This document shows positions 38,475 to 46,872 of a DNA stretch of 64,000 nt, in pieces. The notes beneath the pieces are model-generated. The model worked only from the letters and a program-made list of their open reading frames with translations. It did not search any database and was not told the origin of the DNA. Position numbers and translations under genes: made by a program. Location of the stretch: NCBI RefSeq assembly GCF_013283665.1, contig NZ_JABEKU010000001.1, forward strand, positions 3,355,137 to 3,419,136, in the 5' to 3' direction. The DNA comes from Ensifer sesbaniae (lineage in GTDB: Bacteria; Pseudomonadota; Alphaproteobacteria; Rhizobiales; Rhizobiaceae). The first letter of the stretch is position 1, and each line of letters begins with the position of its first letter.

Positions 38475-40301
38475 TTACGCAGCGCCGGCGGTGCGGGCCT
38501 TTTCGAAGCGCTTGCGCTCGTTCGGGTCGAGATGCAGCTTGCGCAGGCGGATCGACTTCGGCGTCACTTCGACGAGTTCATCGTCCTGGATCCAGGAGAG
38601 CGCGCGCTCGAGCGTCATGCGGATCGGCGGCGTCAGGCGAACGGCTTCGTCCTTGCCGGCGGCGCGCATGTTGGTGAGCTTCTTGCCCTTCAGCACGTTC
38701 ACTTCCAGATCATTGTCGCGGGTGTGGATGCCGATGATCATGCCGGCATAGACCTTCTCGCCGGCGTCGATGATCATCGGGCCGCGGTCTTCCAGGTTGA
38801 ACATCGCGTAGGCAACCGATTCGCCGGCGTCGTTCGACAGGAGAACGCCGTTCACGCGGCCGCCGATCTCACCCTTGTAAGGCTGGTAGTCGTGGAACAG
38901 GCGGTTCATGATCGCCGTGCCGCGGGTGTCGGTCAGAAGTTCCGACTGGTAGCCGATGAGGCCGCGGGTCGGCGCGAAGAACACCAGGCGGACGCGGTTA
39001 CCGCCGGACGGACGCAGCTCGACCATTTCGGCCTTGCGCTCCGACATCTTCTGCACGACGACGCCGGAATGCTCTTCGTCGACGTCGATGACCACTTCTT
39101 CGATCGGCTCGAGCAGCTGGCCGTTGTCGTCCTTGTGCATGACGACGCGCGGACGCGACACGGCCAGTTCGAAGCCTTCGCGGCGCATGGTCTCGATCAG
39201 GACCGCGAGCTGCAATTCGCCGCGGCCGGAGACGAAGAACGAATCCTTCTCGGACGATTCTTCGATCTTCAGCGCGACGTTGCCTTCCGCTTCCTTGAAC
39301 AGGCGGTCACGGATGACGCGGCTCGTGACCTTGTCGCCTTCGGTGCCGGCAAGCGGACTATCGTTGACGATGAAGGACATGGTGACGGTCGGCGGGTCGA
39401 TCGGCTGGGCGGTCAGTGCTTCGGTGACCGACGGGTCGCAGAAGGTATCGGCGACGGTGCCCTTGGTGAGGCCGGCAATCGCGACGATGTCGCCTGCCTG
39501 GGCCTCTTCGATCGGCTGACGCTCGATGCCGCGGAAGGCAAGAATCTTCGAGATACGGCCGGATTCGAGCAGCTTGCCGTCCTGACCGAGGACCTTGACG
39601 GCCTGGTTCGGCTTGACCGAGCCTGAGTGAACGCGGCCGGTGATGATGCGGCCGAGGAAGGGGTTGGCTTCGAGGATCGTTCCGATCATGCGGAACGGGC
39701 CGTCGGCAACCGTCGGCTCCGGCACGTGCTTCAGGACGAGATCGAGTAGCGGCGCCATGCCCTGGTCCTTCGGACCTTCGGGAGCGACGTTCATCCAGCC
39801 ATCGCGACCCGAACCGTAGAGGATCGGGAAGTCGAGCTGCTCGTCGGAGGCGTCGAGATTGGCGAAGAGGTCGAAGACCTCGTTGATGACTTCCTCGTGG
39901 CGGCCGTCCGGACGGTCGATCTTGTTGATCGCGACAATCGGCTTCAGGCCGACCTTCAGCGCCTTGCCGACGACGAACTTCGTCTGCGGCATCGGGCCTT
40001 CGGAAGCGTCGACGAGAACGATGGCGCCGTCCACCATCGACAGGATGCGCTCGACTTCACCGCCGAAGTCGGCGTGGCCGGGGGTGTCGACGATGTTGAT
40101 GCGGGTTCCCTTCCATTCGACCGAAGTCGCCTTGGCAAGAATGGTGATACCGCGCTCTTTTTCGAGGTCGTTCGAGTCCATGACGCGTTCGGCAACGCGC
40201 TGGTTTTCGCGGAACGAGCCCGACTGCTTCAGGAGCTCGTCAACAAGGGTCGTTTTCCCATGGTCGACGTGCGCGATAATCGCGATGTTACGAATGCTCA
40301 T
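38475..40301 (-). CDS. typA: Translational GTPase TypA/BipA
   Basis: A ribosome-associated GTPase of 608 residues. G1 is AHVDHGKTTLVDELL at 9-23, DTPGHADFGGEVER is switch II, NKIDRPD is G4, and the elongation-factor-like domains III and V follow, with the BipA-specific C-terminal domain. ATG 40301 (MSIRNIAII) fits homologues. An in-frame ATG at 40367 would add 22 unusual residues. BipA helps ribosome assembly and stress adaptation. Confidence 0.96.
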   Translation of the reverse strand: MSIRNIAIIAHVDHGKTTLVDELLKQSGSFRENQRVAERVMDSNDLEKERGITILAKATSVEWKGTRINIVDTPGHADFGGEVERILSMVDGAIVLVDASEGPMPQTKFVVGKALKVGLKPIVAINKIDRPDGRHEEVINEVFDLFANLDASDEQLDFPILYGSGRDGWMNVAPEGPKDQGMAPLLDLVLKHVPEPTVADGPFRMIGTILEANPFLGRIITGRVHSGSVKPNQAVKVLGQDGKLLESGRISKILAFRGIERQPIEEAQAGDIVAIAGLTKGTVADTFCDPSVTEALTAQPIDPPTVTMSFIVNDSPLAGTEGDKVTSRVIRDRLFKEAEGNVALKIEESSEKDSFFVSGRGELQLAVLIETMRREGFELAVSRPRVVMHKDDNGQLLEPIEEVVIDVDEEHSGVVVQKMSERKAEMVELRPSGGNRVRLVFFAPTRGLIGYQSELLTDTRGTAIMNRLFHDYQPYKGEIGGRVNGVLLSNDAGESVAYAMFNLEDRGPMIIDAGEKVYAGMIIGIHTRDNDLEVNVLKGKKLTNMRAAGKDEAVRLTPPIRMTLERALSWIQDDELVEVTPKSIRLRKLHLDPNERKRFEKARTAGAA

Positions 40302-40500
40302 TTTTCGTCTCGGAGGTTCAGGGCAAGCCCCGATGGGCCACGCCGCTTTTTCAATGGTCGCGCTCATACAGGTTTTTTTGCGATTGCGAAAGGGGGCGCG
40401 CGCACGAGCGCCGCGTTCAAATGCCGGTAGGCCATGGGTTTGCACCCGCCGGGGGTCTCGCAAACAGGGTTTGGGAAGCGGCCGACCCGGACCAGATTCG

Positions 40501-42063
40501 TCATGCAATCGCGGCCGGATCGAGCGTCACCCGCCAGAGTTCCTGGTCCTGCCGGTCCATCAAACGGACCGTCATCTGCTCCGTCTGGCCGTTGATATCG
40601 ACGATGCCGAAGAACTGCAGACCGGCCGATGGCGGCAGGTTGCTGTCGATGCCGCCGCCGGACGCCTTGATGAAGCGGACCTCCGGCCCGAAGGTCATGT
40701 CGAGTTCCTTCGGCCCATAGGTGCCGGAATGAAGCGGCCCCGACACGAACTCCCAGAAGGGCGTGAAGTCCTTGAAGGCAGCGCGTTCGGGATCGTAGCG
40801 ATGCGCGGCGGTGTAGTGCACGTCCGCCGTCAGCCAGACGAGGTTGTTGATGCCATTGTCGCGGATGAAGGTGAGGAGATCGGCGAATTCGCGCTCACGT
40901 CCCTGAGGCGCACCATTGTCGCCATTGGCGATCGCGTCCGAACCGCGCCTGTTGGCATAATCGTCCCAGACGACGAGTCCAACAGGCATGTCGCAGGCGA
41001 TCACCTTCCAGACCGCGCGCGAGGCGGCAAGTTCGCGCTTCAGCCAGTCCGCCTGCCGCCAGCCGAACAGCGCGCCGCCGCCCTCGCCCTGGTTGGCGCC
41101 GCGATAGGACCTGAGATCGACGAAGAACACGTCGAGCAGCGGCCCGTAACCGACCTTGCGGAAGATGCGTCCGGGCTGCGTCGCCGGCGTGCGGATCGGC
41201 GTCATTTCGTTGAACGCCCGCGCCGCCCGCTCGGCATAGACGGCGACATCCTTTTCCGGATAGCGCGGATCGTCGCGAAGATCGGTCGAGGCCGACCAGT
41301 TGTTCAGGACCTCATGGTCATCCCACTGATAGAAGGTGGGGCAGACGGCATTCAGCTGCCGGACATGCTCGTCGAGCAGGTTGTATTTCCATTGGCCGCG
41401 ATATTCTTCCAGCGTGCGCGCCACGTCGCGCTTCTCATGCGTGACCACCCGGTTCTTCCAGACGCCGCCATCGCGAAGCGGGACCTCGTCGGGGATGGGA
41501 TTGTCGGCATAGATCGTATCGCCGGAATGAATGAAGAAATCCGGCTCGTGCAGCCGCATGGTCGAATAAGTCTTCATACCGATATCGTCGATGCCCCAGC
41601 CCTGGCCCGCGGTATCGCCGGACCAGACAAACCGGACCGAGCGCTTGCGCAAAGGGGCGGTGCGAAACTGGCCGACCACCGGCTCGGAGACACGATTGAC
41701 ATCATAAAGATCGGTGGCGGTGAAACGGTAGAAGATATCCTGGTCCGGCAGCAGCCCGTCGAGCGAACACTTGACCGCGCAATCGGTTTGGGGCGTCGCC
41801 GTGAGATCGGCAAGCCGAACCGAATTGGCGAAGCTCTCGGTCGTCGAATATTCGACCGACACGCGCGACGGTCGATCCACTCGTGTCCAGATCATGCCGG
41901 AGGATGTATCGACATCGCCCGATTGCACGCCGTGAATGAACTCCGGTCGGCCGTAGCCTCTGGCATAGAAGGGTGTTGCAAGGCCGGATGAGGCGACGAA
42001 CCCCGCGGCACCGGCGGAAAGCAGGAAAGAACGCCGGGAAAGCGTCTTGAGGATATCGGCCAA
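40501..42063 (-). CDS. phoD: Alkaline phosphatase D (PhoD) family phosphodiesterase/phosphatase
   Basis: A protein of 520 residues with a twin-arginine signal (SRRSFLLSAGAAG at 9-21), so it is exported folded to the periplasm. The PhoD N-terminal domain (about 40-140) contains GVQSGDVDTSSGMIWTR. The metallophosphatase core has FVWSGDTAGQG, FIHSGDTIYAD, WDDHEVLNNW and WLTADVHY, the metal-binding Asp/His set for Fe3+/Ca2+. The start codon is TTG 42063, with GGAGG seven bases upstream. Confidence 0.9.
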   Translation of the reverse strand: MADILKTLSRRSFLLSAGAAGFVASSGLATPFYARGYGRPEFIHGVQSGDVDTSSGMIWTRVDRPSRVSVEYSTTESFANSVRLADLTATPQTDCAVKCSLDGLLPDQDIFYRFTATDLYDVNRVSEPVVGQFRTAPLRKRSVRFVWSGDTAGQGWGIDDIGMKTYSTMRLHEPDFFIHSGDTIYADNPIPDEVPLRDGGVWKNRVVTHEKRDVARTLEEYRGQWKYNLLDEHVRQLNAVCPTFYQWDDHEVLNNWSASTDLRDDPRYPEKDVAVYAERAARAFNEMTPIRTPATQPGRIFRKVGYGPLLDVFFVDLRSYRGANQGEGGGALFGWRQADWLKRELAASRAVWKVIACDMPVGLVVWDDYANRRGSDAIANGDNGAPQGREREFADLLTFIRDNGINNLVWLTADVHYTAAHRYDPERAAFKDFTPFWEFVSGPLHSGTYGPKELDMTFGPEVRFIKASGGGIDSNLPPSAGLQFFGIVDINGQTEQMTVRLMDRQDQELWRVTLDPAAIA

Positions 42064-42323
42064 ACAGACCTCCGATTCGGCAGCGCGACCGCGCGTGCCG
42101 GACCTTTGGTCATGCCGATGTCAGCGACGTAACAGCCGCATGAAACTATTTGAACGATTTGGCGACAGTTCGGTGAAGGTCGAGACCATCTCATCGGCAT
42201 CGCAGCAATGGCTTTCGCCGCCAATGCTGCTATCAAAGAAGAACGCCTGACCGCACTGCGAATCCGGGCAACGATCCCGCCTCACGCCGCCGCGCCGCGA
42301 CACCAAATCGACAGGTCATCATC

Positions 42324-43634
42324 GTGTCTCACTTCGCCAACGCTCCCGCCCGCGACCGCCTGGAACAGATCCTGAGCCGGCTCAACGATCGCCGGCGCGA
42401 AGAAAAAGCCTTCGTACGCCTCTGTGCGGAAAATGCCCGCGCGGAAGCCGATGCCTCCGACCGACGCCGACGGGACGGCGCGAGCCTTGGTCCGCTCGAC
42501 GGCAAGATCGTTTCGATCAAGGACCTGTTCGACATTGCGGGCGAACCGACGCTTGCCGGCTCCATCATCCGCCGCAATGCGGTCCCGGCCGAGAAAGATG
42601 CCCTCGTCGTCCAGCGACTGCGCGCTGCCGGTGCCGTGATCATCGGCAAGACCCACATGACCGAGTTCGCCTTCACCGCGGTCGGCCTCAATCCGCACTA
42701 CCCGGTGCCCGGCAACGCCACCAACGAGAGCCTCATCCCCGGCGGCTCATCTTCCGGCGCCGGGGTTTCGGCTGCCGAAGGCACCTGCGACATCGCCATC
42801 GGTTCCGACACCGGCGGCTCCATACGCATCCCTGCGGCACTGAACGGCATCGTCGGCTTCAAGCCGACCGCCAGCCGCATCCCGCTCGCCGGCGCCTTTC
42901 CGCTGTCGCCCGTCCTCGATTCGCTCGGGCCGCTTGCGCGAACGGTTGCCGATTGCGCGATGGCTGACGCCGTGATCGCCGGCGAGCAACCGAAACCGCC
43001 CGTCGCCCGCCCGATTGCAGGGCTTCGCATCGGCCTTCCCCGGGGAAGGCTGCTCGAAGACCTCTCGCCCGAAATCGCCGATGCTTTCTCGGCAAGCCTC
43101 GACCGGTTGGCCAAGGCCGGCGCCGAAATCGTCGACTTCACGCTAGAGGACCTGATCGAGAAGCTCGGCGAAGCAACCAGGATCGGCTCGATCGCCGGCA
43201 TGGAGGCAAGCCGCATCCATGCCGGCTGGCTGAATGACGCCGCGGCCCCCGTCGACGACAGGGTCAAGCTCCCGCTTCGGCGCCGTCTCACCGTACCCGA
43301 TGCGGCCATCGCCGCCTTGCTGGAAACACGGCGCGGGCTCGCCGCCGCAATGGACGAGCGGCTTTCGCCCTACGATCTCATCGCGCTGCCGACGACGCCG
43401 ATCGCCGCCGTGCCGATCGCAAGCGTCGAAGCGGACCGGGCGGAATACAACCGCGTGGAGGATCTGTTGCTGCGCAATTGCCAGATCGCCAACCAGTTCG
43501 ACCTGAACGCCATCACGCTGCCGATGCCGGGCCTCTTGCGCCCGGCCGGCATGATGCTGGTGGGGCAGAATGGAACGGATGCGGCCGTGCTGACGGCCGC
43601 GCTTTCGGTGGAGGCGCTGCTGCGGAATAACTGA
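42324..43634 (+). CDS. Amidase (amidase signature family)
   Basis: A protein of 436 residues. It has the Ser-cisSer-Lys triad: Lys in VSIKDLFDIAG near 63, the cis-Ser in PGGSSSGAGVS near 142 and the nucleophile Ser in GSDTGGSIRIPA near 165. It hydrolyses an amide of unknown nature. Relatives include GatA and indoleacetamide hydrolases. GatB and GatC are not adjacent, so it is a catabolic or salvage amidase. Start GTG 42324. It is divergent from phoD across 260 bp. Confidence 0.88.
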   Translation: MSHFANAPARDRLEQILSRLNDRRREEKAFVRLCAENARAEADASDRRRRDGASLGPLDGKIVSIKDLFDIAGEPTLAGSIIRRNAVPAEKDALVVQRLRAAGAVIIGKTHMTEFAFTAVGLNPHYPVPGNATNESLIPGGSSSGAGVSAAEGTCDIAIGSDTGGSIRIPAALNGIVGFKPTASRIPLAGAFPLSPVLDSLGPLARTVADCAMADAVIAGEQPKPPVARPIAGLRIGLPRGRLLEDLSPEIADAFSASLDRLAKAGAEIVDFTLEDLIEKLGEATRIGSIAGMEASRIHAGWLNDAAAPVDDRVKLPLRRRLTVPDAAIAALLETRRGLAAAMDERLSPYDLIALPTTPIAAVPIASVEADRAEYNRVEDLLLRNCQIANQFDLNAITLPMPGLLRPAGMMLVGQNGTDAAVLTAALSVEALLRNN

Positions 43635-43833
43635 CGTGGCAGGCGATCGCTATGCAACGGCGCCCCGGCCTGTGAGCAGCCTGGCTTGGCCGGTGGCCTG
43701 AGCCAGCGCATCCGTTAGCAAGGGGGGCTTACCCAAGCGGACCCCTACAACCCCTTATCCGCTGTGGTCAATGCGAGCCCACCGAAGCACGCCTACGCCG
43801 CTTGGCGCTGACGCTTCCGGATGCGTCACCGCT

Positions 43834-43995
43834 TCAGTGCATCGTCTCGCCGGAGATCTCGTCGCGCAGAATTCGGAACGCGTCTTCAAGCGCGGCAACC
43901 AGGGCATCGGTGAGTTCGTCGCCGTCGTTGTTGGCGAGATAGAGGGCGACCATCGAATCGGATGGGTCGCGGTAATGTTCGATATCCTTTGACAT
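43834..43995 (-). CDS. Small acidic hypothetical protein
   Basis: A protein of 53 residues (MSKDIEHYRDPSD at the start), strongly acidic and likely helical (LTDALVAALEDAFRILRDEI). ATG 43995 has AAGGA about nine bases upstream. Codon use resembles neighbouring genes. No family recognised. The frame is open upstream to 44163, but that part looks unlike the rest. It is convergent with the amidase gene, 199 bp apart. Moderate certainty that it is expressed. Confidence 0.5.
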   Translation of the reverse strand: MSKDIEHYRDPSDSMVALYLANNDGDELTDALVAALEDAFRILRDEISGETMH

Positions 43996-44393
43996 ATCAT
44001 TGTCCTTCATTCGCCGTGTCACATCCCGGCCATTGAGGTGACGATAGGCGAAGGGACTTGCGTAAAGCTGGATGCATGACGTCAAGGCGTCGAGCGAACA
44101 TACCGATCGGATATCGCGCCGCAGCACCGCTTCGATCCCGGTTCTATCGGCAATGGTCCGCAAAGGACAGAGGATAGTGGGCTATTTCGCTCGCGCCGGG
44201 CGATCGACCACGCTAGAGCATGTCGCGCAGAAGCGCGGAGCGCGGCGGAGGCTTGGACGAGATCAGCTCGGCTCAGGCACGCTGCTTGATCCGCGCCGCT
44301 GCGCCAGAAACGCGAAAGCGCCCCTTCGCCTTATTTACACGGCTGCGGAGACGGGACGTTTCCGCTGAAACGGCCTGGACGAACGACGCGGGA
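43996..44393. other. Gene-poor stretch with repeat fragment
   Basis: 398 bp between the small acidic gene and the orphan gene at 44394. A fragment at about 44215-44250 (GAGCATGTCGCGCAGAAG) matches the start of the rhizobial composite repeat also seen near 62494. The rightward frame is open from 44220 but Arg/Ala-biased and is judged non-coding. No RNA gene was recognised. Confidence 0.5.
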
Positions 44394-44909
44394 ATGAGCA
44401 TGTCGAAGAAAACCAAGCGCGACGAAACCGGTGACATGCAGCGCCTGAAGCTCGATTTCCCTGAGATCCATGCGGACCTGCTCTCCGGCCGCATCCCGTC
44501 GCTGCGCAAGGCGCTCGTCGCGGCCGGGCTCAAGGACGAGCGCACCCGTCTCGACAAGCTCAAGAATTCCTGGACCAAGGCAAGCCCCGCCGAACGCGAG
44601 GCTTTCCTGAACTGGCTGAGCAGCAACGACGCCGTGAAACTGGCCACGACACCGGTTGAAATCGATCCGCCACGCGCAGCGCACCAGCCCTCCGCCATCG
44701 CCAGCGGCCGCTACCTGCTTCCCGAAGCGATCGCCGAAATCCGCACCGTCATGAACCGCCGCCGGATGCGCGCGAACGACATCATGGCCGAGATGGGTTT
44801 CGCAGGCGACGACATGTCCCTCACCCACGCCTTGTCCAAGGGCGCAAGCCTGCGGCTGTCGGTGATTGCGGCGCTGGAGATTTGGTTGCGGGACAACAAG
44901 GGGGATTGA
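44394..44909 (+). CDS. Hypothetical protein, possible nucleic-acid binding
   Basis: A cytoplasmic protein of 171 residues with two helical halves. The basic N-terminal half (residues 12-75) has DFPEIHADLLSGRIPSLRKAL and WTKASPAEREAFLNWL. The C-terminal half (100-171) has a helix-turn-helix-like series IAEIRTVMNRRRMRANDIMAEMGF and a final amphipathic helix SVIAALEIWLRDN. I recognise no family. ATG 44394 or ATG 44400 is the start, both after CGGGA. It precedes the TnpB-like/PspA gene by 161 bp on the same strand, with a separate promoter in between. Confidence 0.65.
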   Translation: MSMSKKTKRDETGDMQRLKLDFPEIHADLLSGRIPSLRKALVAAGLKDERTRLDKLKNSWTKASPAEREAFLNWLSSNDAVKLATTPVEIDPPRAAHQPSAIASGRYLLPEAIAEIRTVMNRRRMRANDIMAEMGFAGDDMSLTHALSKGASLRLSVIAALEIWLRDNKGD

Positions 44910-45034
44910 TTTCGCCGGGCGATTTTCGCGCTTCCGATGTCACCCGCCTCTGCTGGTTCCGTCCCGCTTTGCAAGCGCTGAAACCGTAGTCGCGTTCAAC
45001 GTAAGAAAATTGCAACCTAAAACTGAGCTGATCC

Positions 45035-45063
45035 TTGAAAGCACAAAAGCGGTGCTTTATGTA
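45035..45063 (+). promoter_or_regulatory. Promoter with internal inverted repeat before the TnpB-like/PspA gene
   Basis: TTGAAA (45035-45040), a 17-base spacer and TATGTA (45058-45063). An inverted repeat AAAGCAC/GTGCTTT (45038-45044 with 45052-45058) spans the spacer, placed like a repressor operator. The ATG at 45071 falls 8 bases after the -10 box and lacks a ribosome-binding site, so the transcript may be leaderless. Confidence 0.5.
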
Positions 45064-45070
45064 ATTGTTT

Positions 45071-46204
45071 ATGGCTCAGAGCAACCACACGTCGATCTTG
45101 TGTTACGATCTCGCGCCTGACGAGGAGGCCAGGCACGCTCTGGAGGAAACCTTCGTTGCTTACGCCAACATGCTGGCAATGCTCAATGAACTCGCTGGTC
45201 AAAAGGCGGGGGCCAATCTCGTAACGCTGCACGAGCTTGCTTACGAAACAGTCCGGGAGCGCACGGGGCTTCCGGCGCGGATGGTCACGCTGGGCCTGCG
45301 CGATTTCGCGGCGAACCGGGGACAGGTGGCCAGCGCCGACAGGCTGCCTCTGGACGACAAGCTTTTTACGCTCAAGGGCCCGTCGGACCTGACCGTTGCC
45401 ACCGTGCGCGGTCGCGTCGCGATCCCATACGATGTCGCCGGCTATTCGCCCGGCACCTTGAATATCTTCGCCGCCCAGCTCGCTGCACAAAACGGCGGCT
45501 ACCAGATCCACATCGGCGTCACCACGCATTCCGACCGAACGGAGAAGAAAACGATGACGAATGAAGGCATCCTCTCCCGCATGGGCCGCTTGATCGCAGG
45601 CCTCGCCAATGCCGCCATCGACAAGGCGGAAGGCAGCAACAAGATCGTGATCGTCGAACAGGCGCTCCGCGAAATCGACGCGGCCGCCGAAGAGGCTCGG
45701 GTCGATATCGGCCAGGCGCGCGCCGAGGAATATCGCATCCTCAGCCGCCGCGACGAAATCGGCGCCGATCTCGAGAAACTGGACGAAAAAATCCGGACCG
45801 CGATCTCCGCCGCCCGCGAGGACCTTGCCAAGGCCGGTGTCGCGCGCCAGATCGATCTGGAATCGCAACTTGCCGCGCTGGACAAGGCTCTGGCCGGCGC
45901 CCGCACCGATCTCGAAGAGGGCCAGCAGGCGCTGCAGGCGGTGCTTGCCACCCGCCGCGAAGCCGAAGCGCGGCTTGCCGATCTCAAGCGCAGCATCGCC
46001 CAGTTCCCCGAGAGCAAAGCGCCCGGCCTGGCAAAAGCGAGCCCCGTGGAAGGTGCCGCCCGTGCCGCCGCCGCCGTCTCCCGCGCAACGGGCGTTCCGG
46101 GCGGAGAACACAGCAACAGTGCCGTACTGGACGAGCTCGACCGCCTGCATCGCGACAGGGCCATCGAGGCGCGCTTGGCTGAGTTCAAGGCAAAGCAGCA
46201 CTGA
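45071..46204 (+). CDS. Fusion: RuvC-less TnpB-like N-terminal region + PspA/IM30 protein
   Basis: A continuous frame of 377 residues. Residues 1-155 resemble the N-terminal part of IS605 OrfB/TnpB proteins: ALEETFVAYANML...VTLHELAYETVRERTGLPARM is the helical part, and DDKLFTLKG...GRVAIPY...GGYQIHIGV is the wedge-like beta part. The RuvC nuclease domain and zinc finger are absent. Residues 162-377 are a PspA/IM30-family protein (ILSRMGRLIAGLANAAIDKAEG, then a long coiled coil, about 216 residues), which binds stressed membranes. An internal ATG at 45554 has its own GGAGAA, so a separate PspA could also be made. YqiJ and flotillin genes follow at once, forming one unit. The TnpB relation is recognised by pattern only. 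Confidence 0.75.
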   Translation: MAQSNHTSILCYDLAPDEEARHALEETFVAYANMLAMLNELAGQKAGANLVTLHELAYETVRERTGLPARMVTLGLRDFAANRGQVASADRLPLDDKLFTLKGPSDLTVATVRGRVAIPYDVAGYSPGTLNIFAAQLAAQNGGYQIHIGVTTHSDRTEKKTMTNEGILSRMGRLIAGLANAAIDKAEGSNKIVIVEQALREIDAAAEEARVDIGQARAEEYRILSRRDEIGADLEKLDEKIRTAISAAREDLAKAGVARQIDLESQLAALDKALAGARTDLEEGQQALQAVLATRREAEARLADLKRSIAQFPESKAPGLAKASPVEGAARAAAAVSRATGVPGGEHSNSAVLDELDRLHRDRAIEARLAEFKAKQH

Positions 46205-46209
46205 CGCCC

Positions 46210-46839
46210 ATGCAGTTCTTCCTCGCTCCAGAATCCCTGCCATTCGCGATTGCAGCGGTGATGCTGACCGCCTTCACCGGCATAGAGATCCTCTGCCTGC
46301 TGCTCGGTTTTTCGCTGGGCGAGGCGATCGACAAGGCCTGGCTGGACGACCACAACGCGCTGGGCGGCCTGATGTCCTGGTTCAATGTCGGTGGCGTGCC
46401 GCTGCTTGTTCTGCTGATGCTTTTCCTCGGCCTCTTCGCTATGACCGGTTTTGTCATTCAGGCGGTGGCAGGAGCCTTGTGGGTGCCGTTGCCGGCGCTT
46501 GCAGCAGCCCTGCCGGCGCTTGCGCTCTCGTTCCCCGCCGTCCGCACGTCGAGCCGGTGGGTGGCGAAGATCGTCCCGCGTGACGAAAGCTATGTCGTCG
46601 ATCTCGGCGATTTCGTCGGCCGCAGCGGCGAAGTCACGGTCGGTCCGCTGGACCAGGGCCTGCCGGGACGCATCCGCCTGAAGGATCGCCACGGCAACTG
46701 GCATGTGCTGCGCGCACGGGCCGCCCGTAACGAGCAACCGATCGCCATCGGCGCACAGGTCCTCGTCGTCGATCGCGTTTCCGACATTTTCATTGCGATA
46801 TCCGCGCCGTCAGACCTTTTGACGCCGCCCAATCCTTAA
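46210..46839 (+). CDS. yqiJ: YqiJ-like membrane protein with OB-fold domain
   Basis: A protein of 209 residues. Three hydrophobic segments (about 10-36, 58-80 and 86-110) are followed by a C-terminal NfeD/OB-fold-like domain (about 125-200) containing YVVDLGDFVGRSGEVTVGPLDQGLPGRIRL. Proteins of this type are coded next to flotillins (YqiJ-YqiK, YuaF-FloT) and work with them in membrane organisation. It starts 5 bp after the PspA frame and ends 33 bp before the flotillin. Confidence 0.85.
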   Translation: MQFFLAPESLPFAIAAVMLTAFTGIEILCLLLGFSLGEAIDKAWLDDHNALGGLMSWFNVGGVPLLVLLMLFLGLFAMTGFVIQAVAGALWVPLPALAAALPALALSFPAVRTSSRWVAKIVPRDESYVVDLGDFVGRSGEVTVGPLDQGLPGRIRLKDRHGNWHVLRARAARNEQPIAIGAQVLVVDRVSDIFIAISAPSDLLTPPNP

Positions 46840-46872
46840 TTCTCCCCGATCCTTCATCCTCACGGAGCAACC

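Noticed and set aside
40302-40367. In-frame ATG upstream of typA giving 22 extra residues
   Set aside because: Family members begin at MSIRNIAII; the extra peptide is unlike any TypA N-terminus.
42109-42124. Pho-box-like direct repeat GTCAT/GTCAG with 11-base period upstream of phoD
   Set aside because: Only the GTCA cores agree with the consensus and the repeats point away from phoD, so the match is too weak.
43635-43833. Possible RNA gene after the amidase
   Set aside because: Several short GC-rich pairings, but no tRNA cloverleaf or known RNA motif could be built.
44220-44393. 5' extension of the orphan gene frame
   Set aside because: Arg/Ala-biased, starts in a repeat fragment and has no ribosome-binding site; ATG 44394/44400 is better.
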